Assembly: GCA_944474755.1 (NCBI GenBank)
Contig: OX104117.1
Location: forward strand, 68,315,522 to 68,379,521
DNA from: Limnoperna fortunei
Taxonomy: Eukaryota > Mollusca > Bivalvia > Mytilida > Modiolidae
Length of the DNA: 64,000 nucleotides
Direction: 5' to 3'
The notes under the pieces are model-generated. The model had not been told where the DNA came from and searched no databases. It worked only from the letters and a program-made list of their open reading frames with translations. Of the stretch, positions 1 to 10,465 are shown piece by piece. Position 1 is the stretch's first letter. Every line of letters starts with the position of its first letter. Position numbers and translations under genes: made by a program.

Positions 1-739
1 GTATTCAAAAAGGCCATTTAAAGCTTCTGTTTATATCTATTTCAAAAGTGAAAATAGTTTTCACAAGTCTCTGCCAAGCGTGACAATCTTACCAGAACGA
101 TTTTTTTCTTTGATGTTTAACTTTGAAGTTGGTTTTACTAGATAATTTTGATTTTGAATTTAACTGACGTTTTCAAAAGTAGAGTTTTAATGTCAATACG
201 CTTTTAAGTGTAATTGAGAATTAATCGTTTTGAGTATGAAATTTGAACACGATATATTACGTTTAACACATTAAGCTGCGCACTTATGGGTACAAAGTAT
301 AGAATTGTATAAACATGTGGCGCAAGGCAATGGAGACATACTCTTGATATTGAGACATCTTAATGAAGTTCATGATCATAGTTACACTCGGACATTTGTG
401 AGGTTTCCGACTAGCTGCGAACGGTATTTTGAGTTTGGAGATTTTGCCTTTTGACGTCATAGCTTGATTTAAAATGTTTTTAAAATTATGAAAATAATAA
501 TCGAATGCCAACATCATATTATATAAATAATTTTAAATATTTTTTGTTCCTCATATTTATACAAGGTCTATATAGCCATTGATTTTTTAATATGTTACAG
601 GCGTTTGCATGACCCAGATTGTTTCTGCAAGATTTAAGCGTATTAGTGACACTTATAAAAATGAAGAATGAAAGAACATTGGTAGGTCTATAAATTATAA
701 CTATCTTTCTACAACTCACAAGAAGCCAGCGCGTATTAT
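1..739. other. Non-coding left flank
   Basis: I see no convincing gene here; the short open frames lack recognisable motifs and composition is AT-rich. From about position 600 the sequence is a diverged match to 16,310-16,440, which lies just before a second copy of the right flank of the BEL element. So 600-739 plus 8,566-9,310 appears to be one ancestral repeat unit split by the BEL insertion. Confidence 0.5.
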
Positions 740-1137
740 TGTCGCGATTGGCGAACTTGACCTTTTAATTATAATTCAAACGTTTGGAGCAGTGTGTTTA
801 TTGGACTATAGATATTCAACTCCGTTAATTTTTCAATTTCTGACATGTTCTCCTTCTATTGTTCTATTGTTGTATTATTTATATTGGCTCCTTTCATTGT
901 TATATGTCTAAAATCTCACGTTTTCCTCGTGTCTAATTTTAGTATAAATACGAACTGTAAAAGTAAATTTGGGCACTTGGTAGACGACTATGTAAAATGT
1001 ATGCGATGTTACAAATTAAATGTGAAACGTTGGCTTTATTGTGATTCTTTAACTCCAATATGTTTGTACAATTTTCTGAGAACAAAGAAAATCAAACATA
1101 AATTATACAGTGTGCATTAACAAGTACATATGCAACA
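740..1137 (+). repeat. 5' LTR of BEL/Pao element
   Basis: It starts with TGTCGCG and ends near TGCAACA. It aligns along its whole length with 7885-8565 once the SINE at 8052-8320 is removed from that copy. The exact 3' boundary is uncertain by a few bases because the two copies diverge there. Confidence 0.85.
943..976 (+). promoter_or_regulatory. LTR core promoter (TATA box)
   Basis: TATAAATA at 943-950 in the 5' LTR is kept in the 3' LTR copy. About 31 bases downstream lies GCACTT, a plausible start site near 975. This would drive the genomic transcript of the BEL element. The assignment rests on motif and spacing only. Confidence 0.5.
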
Positions 1138-1142
1138 TTGTT

Positions 1143-1160
1143 TGGTGCCGGAACCCGGGA
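1143..1160 (+). other. Primer-binding site of BEL/Pao element
   Basis: TGGTGCCGGAACCCGGGA lies a few bases after the 5' LTR. It begins with TGG, the complement of a tRNA CCA end, and is the site where a host tRNA would prime minus-strand synthesis. I do not assign the tRNA species. Confidence 0.75.
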
Positions 1161-1214
1161 ATGAAATAGTGAAGTAATTTTAAATTCAAAAGGAAGTGAA
1201 TGTGAATTTCAAAG

Positions 1215-2201
1215 ATGTCGAGTTTAAGTCATTTAAAGGGAGTAAGAACACGTTACAGGAATATTCTTACAAATGAAATGAAAATCGGAAGTGCAATATT
1301 ATCTTCTGAAGTGCAGAAACCAGACGAACAACAATTTATAATTAAAGTTTCAAAATGTGCCGAAAAAATAAAATTATATGTTGAAAAGTTAGAATCCCAA
1401 AGTGGTAAATTGTGTAGTGCAATGGAAGAAGCAAGTGAAAGAATAGGTTCTGTGATAGAAGAGGATTGTTCCCTGTGTTCTGAAGCAATGGATTGTTATT
1501 TAGATTTAAACCAATTCAAAGAAAGGTTAGTTGAATATATAAAATCAGAAAATGAAGATAAAAGGCAAAATGTGGTCACTAGTGAAATTGTGAATATTCA
1601 AAAGGAAATGAAAGATATACTTAAATTTCAAATTGAACAGAAAGACAGGGAAAGTAAAGAAAGTGTTACTGTTAAGTTACCAACATTAGATTTAATTTCT
1701 TTTAATGGTGACAGGAGTAGATGGATTGAGTTCTGGGATTCATTTGAATCCTCTGTTCACAAAAACACACGTTTATCAAAGATAGAGAAATTTAAATATT
1801 TAAAAGGAAAATTACAAGGAGAAGCAAAACGGGCAGTATCGGGTTTATCTCTGTCAAATGATAATTACGATATTGCTGTTAAAATTCTTGAAGAAAGATT
1901 CGGGAATAAGCAAGATGTGATTGATTTACATTATAACAGATTAATAAATTTACCAAGTGCTACACAGAAAACATCAAGTTTGAGAGAATTTCTAGATAAA
2001 GTTAAATTACACTTAAGAAGTTTAGAAGTGTTGCAGCAGGATGTTGATGAAAACGTGTTTATTTCTATTGTGAAATCCAAACTTCCGGAGGATGTGTTAT
2101 TGCAATTAGAAATTCAAAAGGGATCCAAGGAAAAATGGACCGTCTTCGGTTTATGTGACAAATTAACAGATTATGTGACAGCAAAGGAGAAATCCTTGTA
2201 G
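1215..2201 (+). CDS. BEL/Pao gag (DUF1759-type)
   Basis: A 328-residue open frame starting at the first ATG after the primer-binding site. Residues about 155-255 show the DUF1759 pattern of BEL/Pao gag: LPTLDLISFNGD, then W..F...F.S.V, then K..YLKGKLQGEA and an ALKIL-like ERFG segment. The N-terminal half is rich in Lys, Glu and coiled-coil-like heptads. In the family this protein forms the particle shell. The frame closes at TAG, and a reading in another frame continues directly (residues LVAEKPKDEKPQ) towards the zinc knuckles, so a one-base indel near 2190-2200 has cut gag from its nucleocapsid part. Confidence 0.88.
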   Translation: MSSLSHLKGVRTRYRNILTNEMKIGSAILSSEVQKPDEQQFIIKVSKCAEKIKLYVEKLESQSGKLCSAMEEASERIGSVIEEDCSLCSEAMDCYLDLNQFKERLVEYIKSENEDKRQNVVTSEIVNIQKEMKDILKFQIEQKDRESKESVTVKLPTLDLISFNGDRSRWIEFWDSFESSVHKNTRLSKIEKFKYLKGKLQGEAKRAVSGLSLSNDNYDIAVKILEERFGNKQDVIDLHYNRLINLPSATQKTSSLREFLDKVKLHLRSLEVLQQDVDENVFISIVKSKLPEDVLLQLEIQKGSKEKWTVFGLCDKLTDYVTAKEKSL

Positions 2202-2776
2202 CTGAAAAACCAAAGGATGAAAAACCTCAACACAAAGGAACGAACAGTTTCAATTCAAATAACAGTGGGAAAAAATCATTTTTATTCAATAGAAACGGGA
2301 ACTACTATAGACCACCTTCAAGTTACGCTGAAACCTTAGTGGCTACAACTAAAGAGAAACAAGGATCGTCATATTTCGATAAGTGTCGGTATTGTGATGA
2401 AAGACACTAGAGTGACGAATGTAAAAAGTACCAAACAATAGAAGAGCGGAAACGGAGTTGTTTTAAGTGTCTCAGGGAAGGCCACAATGCTGCAGATTGT
2501 AGACGGAACAAGATGTGTATTTATTGTGAGGAGGTAAACTCCCATCATAGAAACCTGTGTCCGAAAAAATTCAGTTTCAAAACATCAAGTGGTCACATGA
2601 CGGAAGAAGTCAGAATGATTGACAACTCAGAAAGTAGAATCATTAATCAGGCAGATTACTTAGGAGCAGAAAATCGAGTACATGATACTAAAAGGAATGA
2701 AAATGTGTTCATTACAGTAAATGAAATGGTTTTGATGCAGACAACAAAACAATTGTTAGGGATGTGGATAAAGTAG
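2196..2776 (+). pseudogene. BEL nucleocapsid zinc-knuckle segment
   Basis: This is the continuation of gag after the frameshift. Cys/His motifs typical of BEL/Pao follow: CRYCDERH then DEC (2385-2420), CFKCLREGHNAADC (about 2460-2503) and CIYCEEVNSHHRNLC (2515-2560). They bind the RNA genome in active elements. A TAG at about 2408 interrupts the first motif (RH-stop-SDEC), and the frame then closes at 2776 with residues that no longer fit. The region is therefore broken at both ends. Confidence 0.8.
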
Positions 2777-3292
2777 CAAAAGAAAAGACTCGAGTTCTTT
2801 TTGATTCAGGATCTCAAAAGACATATATCTCAGAATTTAGCAGAAAGATTAGGACTGAAGAGAGAAACTAGGTAAGATGTCAAATTAGTGACATTTGGGA
2901 GTGAAAAAACAAAAATAGTAAAAACATGGAGCACAACACTTGAACTCCTTTTAAGGGATGGCAAATACTTTCGAGTGGTTGCAAATATAGTGCCAGTTAT
3001 AAGTGGTAGTGTACAAAGGAAAAAACTAGATGGAAAGATTATAACTCACCTTAAACAGATTGTGAGTAACGTTGAACTTGCAGATGATTTACCTTATAAA
3101 GACGAATCATCAAACCTAGACTTACTGATAGGAAGTGATTATTATTTGGATTTGGTTTTGTCACAAAGGATTGAGATTAGTCCAGGTCTATACTTGCTTG
3201 CATCTGGATCATCACCGGTAGGACAAAGGATACTTCCGAGTACAAAGATGAAACTGGACTGCTTATTCTATCGCATGCTTCCAGCTATGTGA
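2777..3292 (+). pseudogene. BEL aspartic protease (DUF1758-type)
   Basis: The active-site sequence VLFDSGSQKTYIS is read around 2793-2830, followed by a LAERLGLKRET-like stretch after a frameshift. The open frame 2888-3292 continues the domain, with LADDLPYKD and the characteristic LLIGSDYYLDLV. This is the DUF1758 pattern of retropepsin-like proteases in BEL/Pao. Stops before 2888 and after 3292 break the link to both neighbours. Confidence 0.82.
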
Positions 3293-3426
3293 ACTGTAGG
3301 ACAGTTAGTGATGTGTCTAGAGAATGCGAGTTAATGATGATTTCAGAGCCAAACCTAACAGATTTTAGGAATTAGGAGTCCATTGGAATCACGGATCAAC
3401 ATCACCAAATAGATGATATAAAGGCA

Positions 3427-4397
3427 ATGGGTAGTTTCAAAGAGAACTTGAAGTTTGCAAATGGAAGATACTACGTTTCTTGGTCATGGAAGGAAGATAA
3501 TCCTGAATTGCCTGTTAACAGATCCCTAGCATTTGGAAGACTAAAATCTGGTATAAGTCGAATGAGAAAAAAGCCTGAACAGCTTAAACAATTTGACAAT
3601 GTCATTAAGGAACAACTTCAAAGAGATATAATTGAAAAGGTGGAGAAAACTGAGGAATCGGAAAGTAGGTTAGTTCATTATATTCCCCATCACGCAGTAG
3701 TGACACCGCAGAAATCAACCACTAAACTACGAATAGTGTATGACGCCTCTTCGAAAACAGATAGTAATGCCAAAAGTTTAAATGAATGCTTGCATAAAGG
3801 ACCAGTCATGTTACGCAATCTATGTGGTATGCTTATGAGGTTCAGACTTCACCAAGTTGGACTTGTAGCTGATATTGAAAAGGCTTTCCTTCAGGTGGGT
3901 CTTCAACAAAGGGACAGAGATGTAACAAGATTTCTCTGGATAAAGGATATCGACAATCCAACTTTAAGTAGTGAAAATATCGAAGAGTATCGTTTATGTC
4001 ATGTTCCCTTTGGGGTGATATCCAGCCCTTTTCTTTTAGGTGCTACAATTGACTGTCATTTGAATATTAGTAAATCACCGATAGCAGACAAAATTCGAAA
4101 TGACATATATGTAGATAATTTAATTACCGGAGCAAGTTCGGTGAGTGTAGCCATTAATGTGTATACTGATACCAAGCAATTACTCAGAGAAGCTTCCATG
4201 AATTTAAGAGAATGGATTTCGAACAACAAAGATGTAAATAGTTTCATTCCAGAAAACGACAAGGCTGATATGGACTCTATTAAGGTTCTTTGACATGTGT
4301 GGAATGTTGATACGGATATCTTAAGTTTGAAGTCACCTCGATTATCTTTAATTGAAAATCAACCAACGAAAATAACAGCATTAAAAATTGTGGCAAA
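3427..4397 (+). pseudogene. BEL reverse transcriptase
   Basis: The open frame 3427-4293 carries the BEL RT blocks: LRIVYDASSKT, LVADIEKAFLQVGL (catalytic Asp), RLCHVPFGVISSPFLL and DIYVDNLITG. The catalytic box reads YVDN instead of YVDD. TGA at 4291 falls where the family has a Gly codon in a VLG-type motif, and coding similarity continues in the same frame (HVWNVDTDILSLKSPRLS), so this is a nonsense mutation. A further frameshift near 4390-4400 leads into the RNase H frame. Confidence 0.88.
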
Positions 4398-5078
4398 GTG
4401 TTCGACCCTCTTGGTTTCTTTAATCCCGTGACTGTAACAGGAAAGGTGTTTTTACAAGACCTTTGCAAAAAGAATCTAAAGTGGGATGATAAATTGGAAA
4501 AAGAAGATACTTTGAGGTGGCAAAACATATATTCACAATTAATGCAGATATTTACATCTACAATACCCAGGTGTATTACAATTGATAGTTCACAGGAGAA
4601 AACGAGAAAATACAACTTCCTGTGCTTTTGTGATGCATCTGCCAATGCTTATGCAATTTGCATTTATCTTCATGAAATGTGTGAAAGAGTAACAAAATGT
4701 AATCTGATATTTTCTAAGACAAGGCTTGCTCCTGTGAAGGGAATGACGATTCCCCGATTGGAATTAATGGCGGTTCTGATTGGCGTTCGAAGTCTAAAAT
4801 TCGTTGAGTGTGAATTGAAATTACAGATTGAGAAGAAATTCTTTTGGACCGATTCCCAATGTGTGTTAAAATGGATTTCCACAAGCAAAGAATTGACAGT
4901 GTTTGTGAAAAACAGAGTTGCCGAAATAAAGAAATTTGATGACATTCAATTTAATTACATCCCAACAAAGGAATATCCCGCTGATGTTGCAACAAGAGGA
5001 ACAACATCAAAGAAACTAACCCAAACCAGATTGTGGTCGCATGGCCCTATATGGCTAAATTGTGAACCAAAGTCTTGA
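4398..5078 (+). pseudogene. BEL connection and RNase H domain
   Basis: 226 residues in one frame. FDPLGFFNPVTVTGKVFLQDL is the usual BEL connection motif. RNase H follows with FCDASANAYA, KTRLAPVKGMTIPRLELMA, WTDSQCVLKW and the final ADVATRG. The domain itself reads through; it is cut from RT by a frameshift and from integrase by a stop at 5076-5078. Confidence 0.87.
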
Positions 5079-5132
5079 AATGTTTACTCCAAAACTGAAG
5101 ATGAAGATGTTGATAGAAATTATCAATCGGAA

Positions 5133-6360
5133 TTGAAGAAAAATGTAAAGGAGAGCATTTCACAGTTAAGTGAAATTGGTGAAATATCCAATGTAATAAA
5201 TTCATCACCTTTTGAGATTCTTTTGGGGAGAGTTTCCTGTTTTTTACGATTAATTCGAAATACAGCATGGATTAAACGTTTTCTGAAAAGAATTCAAAAA
5301 TTACCTACAGAGTCTAATTGTGAATTAAGTGCAAAGGAAATAGAATGTGCTACGATGCAATGGTGTCGATATGTGCAAAGGAAACATTACACTGAGGTGA
5401 TGAGTGATATTACCGTCAGAAAGAGCAACAATTTACAACGTCAATTAGGTCTATTCATTGATGACAGAAACATATTGAGATGCAAAGGACGCTTAGAGAA
5501 TAGAGACATAACTGAAGGGGCAAGGTTTCCTATTCTTCTTCCGCATGGGGAGAGGTTTACAGATTTCATCGTACAACACATTCACAAAATGAATTTACAT
5601 CGTGGAGTCTCTCAAACTTTGGCTCTGGTTAGATATAGTTATTGGATTCCCAGAGGACGTGCAATGGTGAGAAATGTGATACAAAATTGTTTGATTTGTA
5701 GACGTCACGAAGGTGGACCTTATAAAATGCCAATAATGGCACCCTTTCCACAGTCAAGAGTATCGCAAGCAGTTCCTTTCTCAAGGATAGGATTAGATTA
5801 CCTTGGTCCAGTTTTAATCAAGCATTGTGGTGAAACCAGGAAGTGATGGATATGCCTATTTACATGTCTTGTTACACGTGGAATTCATCTAGAACTGCTT
5901 CAAGATATGACAACTGAGGAATTCTTGTACTGTTTTCGCAGGTTCATTGCTGTTAGAGGTACGCCTTCAACTATCATTAGTGATAATGCAACTCAGTTTA
6001 AACTTGGGAGTGATGTTGTGAATTTAGTTTGGAAACAAGTGATCAAAAGTAAAGATGTGCAAAATTATATTTCAAGTTCTTCAATTCACTAGAAATTCAT
6101 TACCGAATTAGCACCTTGGATGGGTGGCTTTTATGAGAGACTAGTAGGCTTAGTGAAACGTTCGTTAAGAAAAACTTTGAACAGACAATTGCTTTCCGAA
6201 GTTCAACTACTTACAATTGTAAAAGAAACTGAAGCTGTTGTAAATTCGCGTCCTCTTGTTTAAGTTGGAGATGATATAAACTCCAGAATTACTCTTACAC
6301 CTAGCCATTTTTTTACTCTTAATCCAAATATGTTGTTCCAGAAGTAGATTGTGATTTAAG
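5133..6360 (+). pseudogene. BEL integrase
   Basis: The frame 5133-5846 holds the zinc-binding HHCC module (H..H near 5580-5600, then CLICRRH), the LH RGVSQTLALVRYSYWIPRGR segment, and the first catalytic Asp in RIGLDYLGPV. After a stop, 5907-6092 contains the second Asp in SDNATQF. The Glu region WMGGFYERLVGLVKRSLRK is at about 6120-6180, after another stop at 6090. So the DDE triad is present but spread over three frames or stop-separated blocks. The enzyme inserts the cDNA copy in active relatives. Confidence 0.86.
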
Positions 6361-6439
6361 TGATCCTTCATATACTCCTTTCAAGGATAGCAGTGATAAA
6401 TTGTTGAAAATATGGATGAAAGGTCAGAGATTATAAGAT

Positions 6440-6831
6440 GCATTTTGACAAATGTGGAGAGAGGAGTATCTAATGAGTCTACGGGAAAGGATGCAGTCAA
6501 ATTTGAAATGTGGAAGAGTACAGTCAAAATTTTCTCCTAATATAGGAGACGTTGTTCTCATAAAAGAGTCTGTGTCAAGAGATTTATAGAAATTAGGGAA
6601 AATTGTTTCATTAACCCCAAGTAACGACAATGAAGTTAAATCTGTGAAAATTCAGTTAGCTTCTGGGAAAGTAGTTGGAAGACCATTGTGTCTTTTGTAC
6701 CCCTTGGAAACAGGAAGTAACAAAGAAACAGAAACAAAAGATTATTCAAAGGAGAAAACATTAGAAATGTAAGCTACAAGACAAGCTGCTGTGAAAGCAA
6801 GACAGAAGATAAAGGAAGTGTATAAAGATTA
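6440..6831 (+). pseudogene. BEL pol C-terminal DUF5641-type domain
   Basis: A plus-strand reading gives EEYLMSLRERMQSNLKCG, then FSPNIGDVVLIKESVSRDL, KLGKIVSLTPSNDNEVKSV and GRPLCLLYPLE, the DUF5641 pattern that closes BEL/Pao pol. A TAG replaces the usual Trp before KLGKI, and another stop follows near 6770. The domain resembles the GPY/F-like tail of other integrases in position. Confidence 0.78.
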
Positions 6832-7125
6832 ATTGAAATTGAATTATATTAGTGAATTCTATTCCAGTTTCTTGTGTGTAGTGATTTATTCAAAACGTGT
6901 TGGATACATTGTGTGTCAACTTTATTTATTTATTACAGTGGTTATATATAAACAGTTTATATTTAAATTTACCTGTGCCTATTTATATATTCGATACCTA
7001 TTTATATCCAGCGGAGCGTTATGTTTGTTTATATTCAAATGGAGCAATATTCTTAACGGAGCATTTTATAAAATGCGCGCCAAATTTGTGCATGCATTTC
7101 ATGAAATATTTATATGGGTTTGGGG

Positions 7126-7160
7126 TATAAAGAGAGTTGAAAAATTAAAACTTGTCATTC
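7126..7160 (+). promoter_or_regulatory. Internal TATA/initiator before zinc-finger ORF
   Basis: TATAAAG at 7126-7132 is followed by TCATTC at 7155-7160, whose A at 7157 is exactly 31 bases after the first T of the TATA box. The zinc-finger ATG is at 7175, giving an 18-base leader. Pol ended about 300 bases upstream. The spacing suggests the accessory ORF has its own promoter and not just splicing from the LTR. Inference from motif geometry only. Confidence 0.45.
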
Positions 7161-7174
7161 GGTAAAAGGTTACC

Positions 7175-7869
7175 ATGCTGTTCATTTGTGATACCTGCCA
7201 TAAAGTTTACAAGTACAAAAGGAACCTACATCGTCATCAAGTAGAACACCATGATCCAAAATTTCAATACATTGAATGTGTAGTAGAAGACTGTGGCTCA
7301 ACATTTATTAGAAGAGAATACCTTAACAAACACCTTCAGAAATTCCATGGTTATAGTAATAGTGAAGCAGTTCGAGCAGCAGTAAATTCGACAACTACCA
7401 ATAACACAAAACTAGATGATGACTATTAAGATATTTCAAATGATGACACGATCTTAGATTTGATGGACGAGCTAAAACAAATAAGAAAGGAAGATGTTGA
7501 TGCCCCTGACTTCAATACCGAAGAATATTTTCCAAGGGATTTACCAGATGAATGTCTTGTTAACATCAGCAGTCAAAGTGAAAATACAGTCAGAGATATT
7601 TCAGATGAAGATACGCATATACACAGTAGTCACACTGTGTGAGTAGTCATCAAGAAGAAATTGCTGACACGCAATCGTGTGATGATATCATAACGATCAG
7701 TGACGATGATGAACAACCATCTTCAGCAATCGTACGTTCCGGATCCTCTCTTCAAACTCGGACACAAACCTACACAATACACATAGAGAAGACTACCTAT
7801 TACATAGACGGCGAAGAAACATCTTCAGAGATAAAGTGTTACCAATATACATCAGAATTGTTCTATTAA
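7175..7869 (+). pseudogene. Accessory C2H2 zinc-finger ORF with SIM-like motif
   Basis: Lies inside the BEL element between pol and the 3' LTR. Residues 5-26 and 35-58 form two C2H2 fingers (C-X2-C-X12-H-X3/4-H and C-X4-C-X12-H-X4-H). The rest is acidic and Ser-rich. An in-frame TAA at 7427-7429 follows the fingers but coding character continues in the same frame to 7642. The next frame (7639-7869) continues with SQ/SD-rich sequence holding DDIITISDDDEQ, a hydrophobic core followed by acids as in SUMO-interaction motifs. I infer one ancestral protein of about 230 residues broken by one stop and one frameshift. It is not an envelope: no signal or membrane segment is present. A DNA-binding or chromatin-tethering role is possible. 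Confidence 0.62.
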
Positions 7870-7884
7870 CTTTCAGCGCGTGAG

Positions 7885-8565
7885 TGTCGCGATTGGCGAA
7901 CTCGACCTATTAATTATAATTCAAACGTTTGGAGCAGTGTGTTTATTGAACTATAGATATTCAACTCCGTTAATTGTTTAATTTCTGACATGTTCTCCTT
8001 CTATTGTTCTATTGTTCTATTATTTATATTGGCTCCTTTCATTGTTATATGGGGGCCTCGGTGGCCGAGTGGTCAAGGTAGTTCGTCTACTATTGATCAC
8101 ATGGTCTGTCAACACTGAGATTGCGGGTTCGATTCTCACTGCAGGCAGGGTGTACTCGACTCCAATCTTAATTGACAAGGATTGCCAGTTTTCCTACCGC
8201 AGGTCGGGGGTTCTCTACGGGTACTCCGGCTTCCTCCCCCAATAAAAACTGGACGCCATGAAATAGCTGAAAAATTGCTGAAAGTGGCGTTAAAACACCA
8301 TTTAAACAAACAAACAAAAATCATTGTTATATGTCTAAAAGCTCACGTTTTCCTCGTGCCTAATTTTAGTATAAATACGATGTGTAAAAAGTAAATTTGG
8401 GCACTTGGTAGACGACTATGTAAAAGGTATGTGATGTTACAAATTAAATGTGAAACGTTGGCTTTATTGTGATTCTTTAACTCCAATATGTTTCTACAAT
8501 TTTCTGAAAACAAAGAAAATCAAACATAAATTATACAGTGTGCATTAACAAGTATATATGTAAAA
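7885..8565 (+). repeat. 3' LTR of BEL/Pao element, with SINE inside
   Basis: Matches 740-1137 before and after the SINE at 8052-8320. Differences from the 5' LTR include ACTGTAAAAG versus TGTGTAAAAAG near the TATA box and several single-base changes. The 5' LTR has no SINE, so the SINE arrived after the BEL insertion. Confidence 0.86.
8052..8320 (+). mobile_element. tRNA-derived SINE (full length)
   Basis: Flanked by perfect 13-base repeats TCATTGTTATATG (8039-8051 and 8321-8333). The head has a pol III box A (GTGGCCGAGTGG) and box B (GGTTCGATTCT). A body with the family motif ACTGGACGCCATGA follows, then a tail of AAAC/CAAA repeats. It resembles widespread molluscan tRNA-SINEs with a conserved core; the family name is left open. 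The long variable-arm spacing of boxes A and B suggests descent from a Ser- or Leu-type tRNA. Confidence 0.92.
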
Positions 8566-9310
8566 TTATATCGTCTTATGTACAATTTGAAATGTGTACA
8601 ATAATTGACACTACTAAATTCGTATATTTGCACAAAACACATTTAATTGAGAACGTCATTTAGTAACAATTAGGGCAGCAAGGGCACCTTAAGATATTTT
8701 ACTGGAATAAACGTATCAGTCTCACAGTAAGTTAAGAAAGTAGAAAGATCTACATCGTTGTGATATTTTTGGGTGTAAACAATGGAGTTTTGATAACTAC
8801 AGGACCCCACCAAATCAAACTTCACATATTCAAACAATGAAGTTTATAAATATTTCATATGACTTTTTGTCCTTCGTAGCAATGACAACATAATTAGGTA
8901 AACATTTATGAAATATTTGTTATATTTTGTATTTCGCTTTTATTTGACGGATATAAAAGGCTCTTACAAACTGAAACAAGAATAGATGCGTGAGAAATAG
9001 TGAAATGCCATGAAAATATTCGAAGACAAAAATTGATTGTTTCGTGTTTAAATAATTAACTTACCTTGTTGTTTGTTGGTGTTTTTGCAAAAAATAAGTT
9101 TATCCACAGTTGTATACAAAGTTTACTTTCTCAGATAGTATTTCATTCCAATTAAATTGGTTATTATATATATTTTCACTATTTTCACTATATTTTACTT
9201 ACCTGTATGTTCATTCGTCTGTCAACAAAACAATACGTCTAGTTTCTATGTTACTTGGAATTTTGAGCCACGTGACTTTTAACGTAATATACATAGTTAA
9301 CATATATGTA
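8566..9310 (+). repeat. Right flank repeat, diverged direct copy of 16.44-17.53 kb
   Basis: Shared landmarks in the same order: GCAAGGGCAC...ATATTTTACTGGAAT (8,680/16,540), AAACAAGA..AGATGCG (8,972/17,077), and CACGTGAC.TTTAA (9,269/17,498). The 16-kb copy contains a SINE that is absent here; this copy adjoins the BEL element. No gene was seen. Confidence 0.6.
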
Positions 9311-10296
9311 GATTAAATTACACGCACCTTTTTTAACAATTACGTATTCATATTTAGTACGTGCACGATCCACTTCCTTCAAAATCAATTAAAGAGTAAA
9401 AACATCTAATCGTGTTTTTTGTGTTCTATAACCGCTTAAATTTGATTCAAAGGCTTAATGTAACCTGAAGGTACGTGATGAAATTACCTGAAATTCTTTA
9501 ACTATACAGATTTGTACCATTTACTCGTTTAAATGTTTACAAATTGAGGTATCGTCAAGAAAAACAAAAATTCCCATGGCTCCAATGAATGTTATCACAA
9601 AATCCGAAATACCAAAGAAACTGTCAGAACGATAATCAACAAATCAGAGTCCAAGACACTAGCGCCCTCGAGAACCAACAAATAAAAAATGAAACAACTT
9701 CAGCAGTATGCCTGACTTGGTACAGGTATTGCACAACTAAACGGTGGGTTAAACTCAATTTCACGGCATGCCGAACCTCCTGCTTCTATTACTGTAGTAT
9801 GTGAGTTGGTGTGATTATGAACATGGTTGGGTGTCATTTACCTCTAGTCAGTAAAATGTGTATCATCGCAGCACAAATTAAAAAAATTGGGAAAACTTTC
9901 TGCAATCATATTTTCACACAAGATATAATATTTATCAACAAAGAATGGTATTTATAGTAAAACTTCTTAAAAGGCGCGGATGAAACGGTTTTTCTTGTAA
10001 CGTTTACTCAAAAGTCTATTCCGAAGAGATTGGTGACGTTTTCAAAAATCATTAAACTAAGTGCAAGCTTTTGCATACCTGATTAATTCATAACCGGTTT
10101 GCAATAAAAAATGTTGAAGACAAAAGTCATCTGTTTTCAATTGTTACCTACTTTTTTCAACAAATATTTATTTCAACAAATATTTTTAATCAACAAATAT
10201 TTGAATGGCACCTACTAGAATAGTGTGTTATTTATTTTGATTTTAGTACCAAGACCCAATTTGAAACACCAATTTTAAACTATTGGGATTGTTGGG
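9311..10296. other. Non-coding, no recognised feature
   Basis: I see no gene. A stretch near 9,570-9,830 is less AT-rich (GCGCCCTCGAGAACC) and may be an old dispersed repeat, but nothing in the window matches it. Confidence 0.4.
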
Positions 10297-10465
10297 TTTA
10301 TAGACACCATCCTTATTTGACAAGAATGTCCATTTCCTGTCGAAAGTCGGAGGTTTTTACGGGTTAAGCCGGTCGTACTTGGCACATAACAACTGAATGC
10401 AGTGATATGGCTTATAAAATGTTGTAATGGCGTGAATCTCTATTCAAACAAACAACAAACAATCA
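10297..10465 (+). mobile_element. Degenerate SINE remnant (body and tail)
   Basis: TGACAAGAATGTCC, AAAGTCGGAGGTTTTTACGG and the AAACAAACAAC tail follow the order of the SINE body at 8160-8320, but with many changes and without the tRNA head. An old 5'-truncated copy. Confidence 0.65.

Larger units (their letters stand above)
740..8565 (+). mobile_element. BEL/Pao LTR retrotransposon (degraded)
   Basis: The two LTRs (740-1137 and 7885-8565, the latter enlarged by a SINE) bracket a primer-binding site, a DUF1759-type gag, CCHC knuckles, a DUF1758-type aspartic protease, reverse transcriptase, RNase H, integrase and a C-terminal DUF5641-type domain. This is the domain set and order of the BEL/Pao superfamily. 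ATTAT occurs just outside both LTRs (735-739, 8565-8569), consistent with a 4-5 bp target duplication. Pol is interrupted by several stops and frameshifts, so this copy is not autonomous. The LTRs differ at many scattered positions, so it is not a recent insertion. An extra zinc-finger ORF lies between pol and the 3' LTR. Confidence 0.93.

Noticed and set aside
6833..7165. Hydrophobic 110-residue ORF as an env-like protein in the BEL element
   Set aside because: No signal peptide, cysteine pattern or glycosylation sites; the hydrophobicity follows from AT-rich codons, and the TATA box lies inside it.
8052..8150. A genuine tRNA gene at the SINE head
   Set aside because: Box A and box B are present but the segment continues into a SINE body and tail with target duplications, and the acceptor stem does not close.
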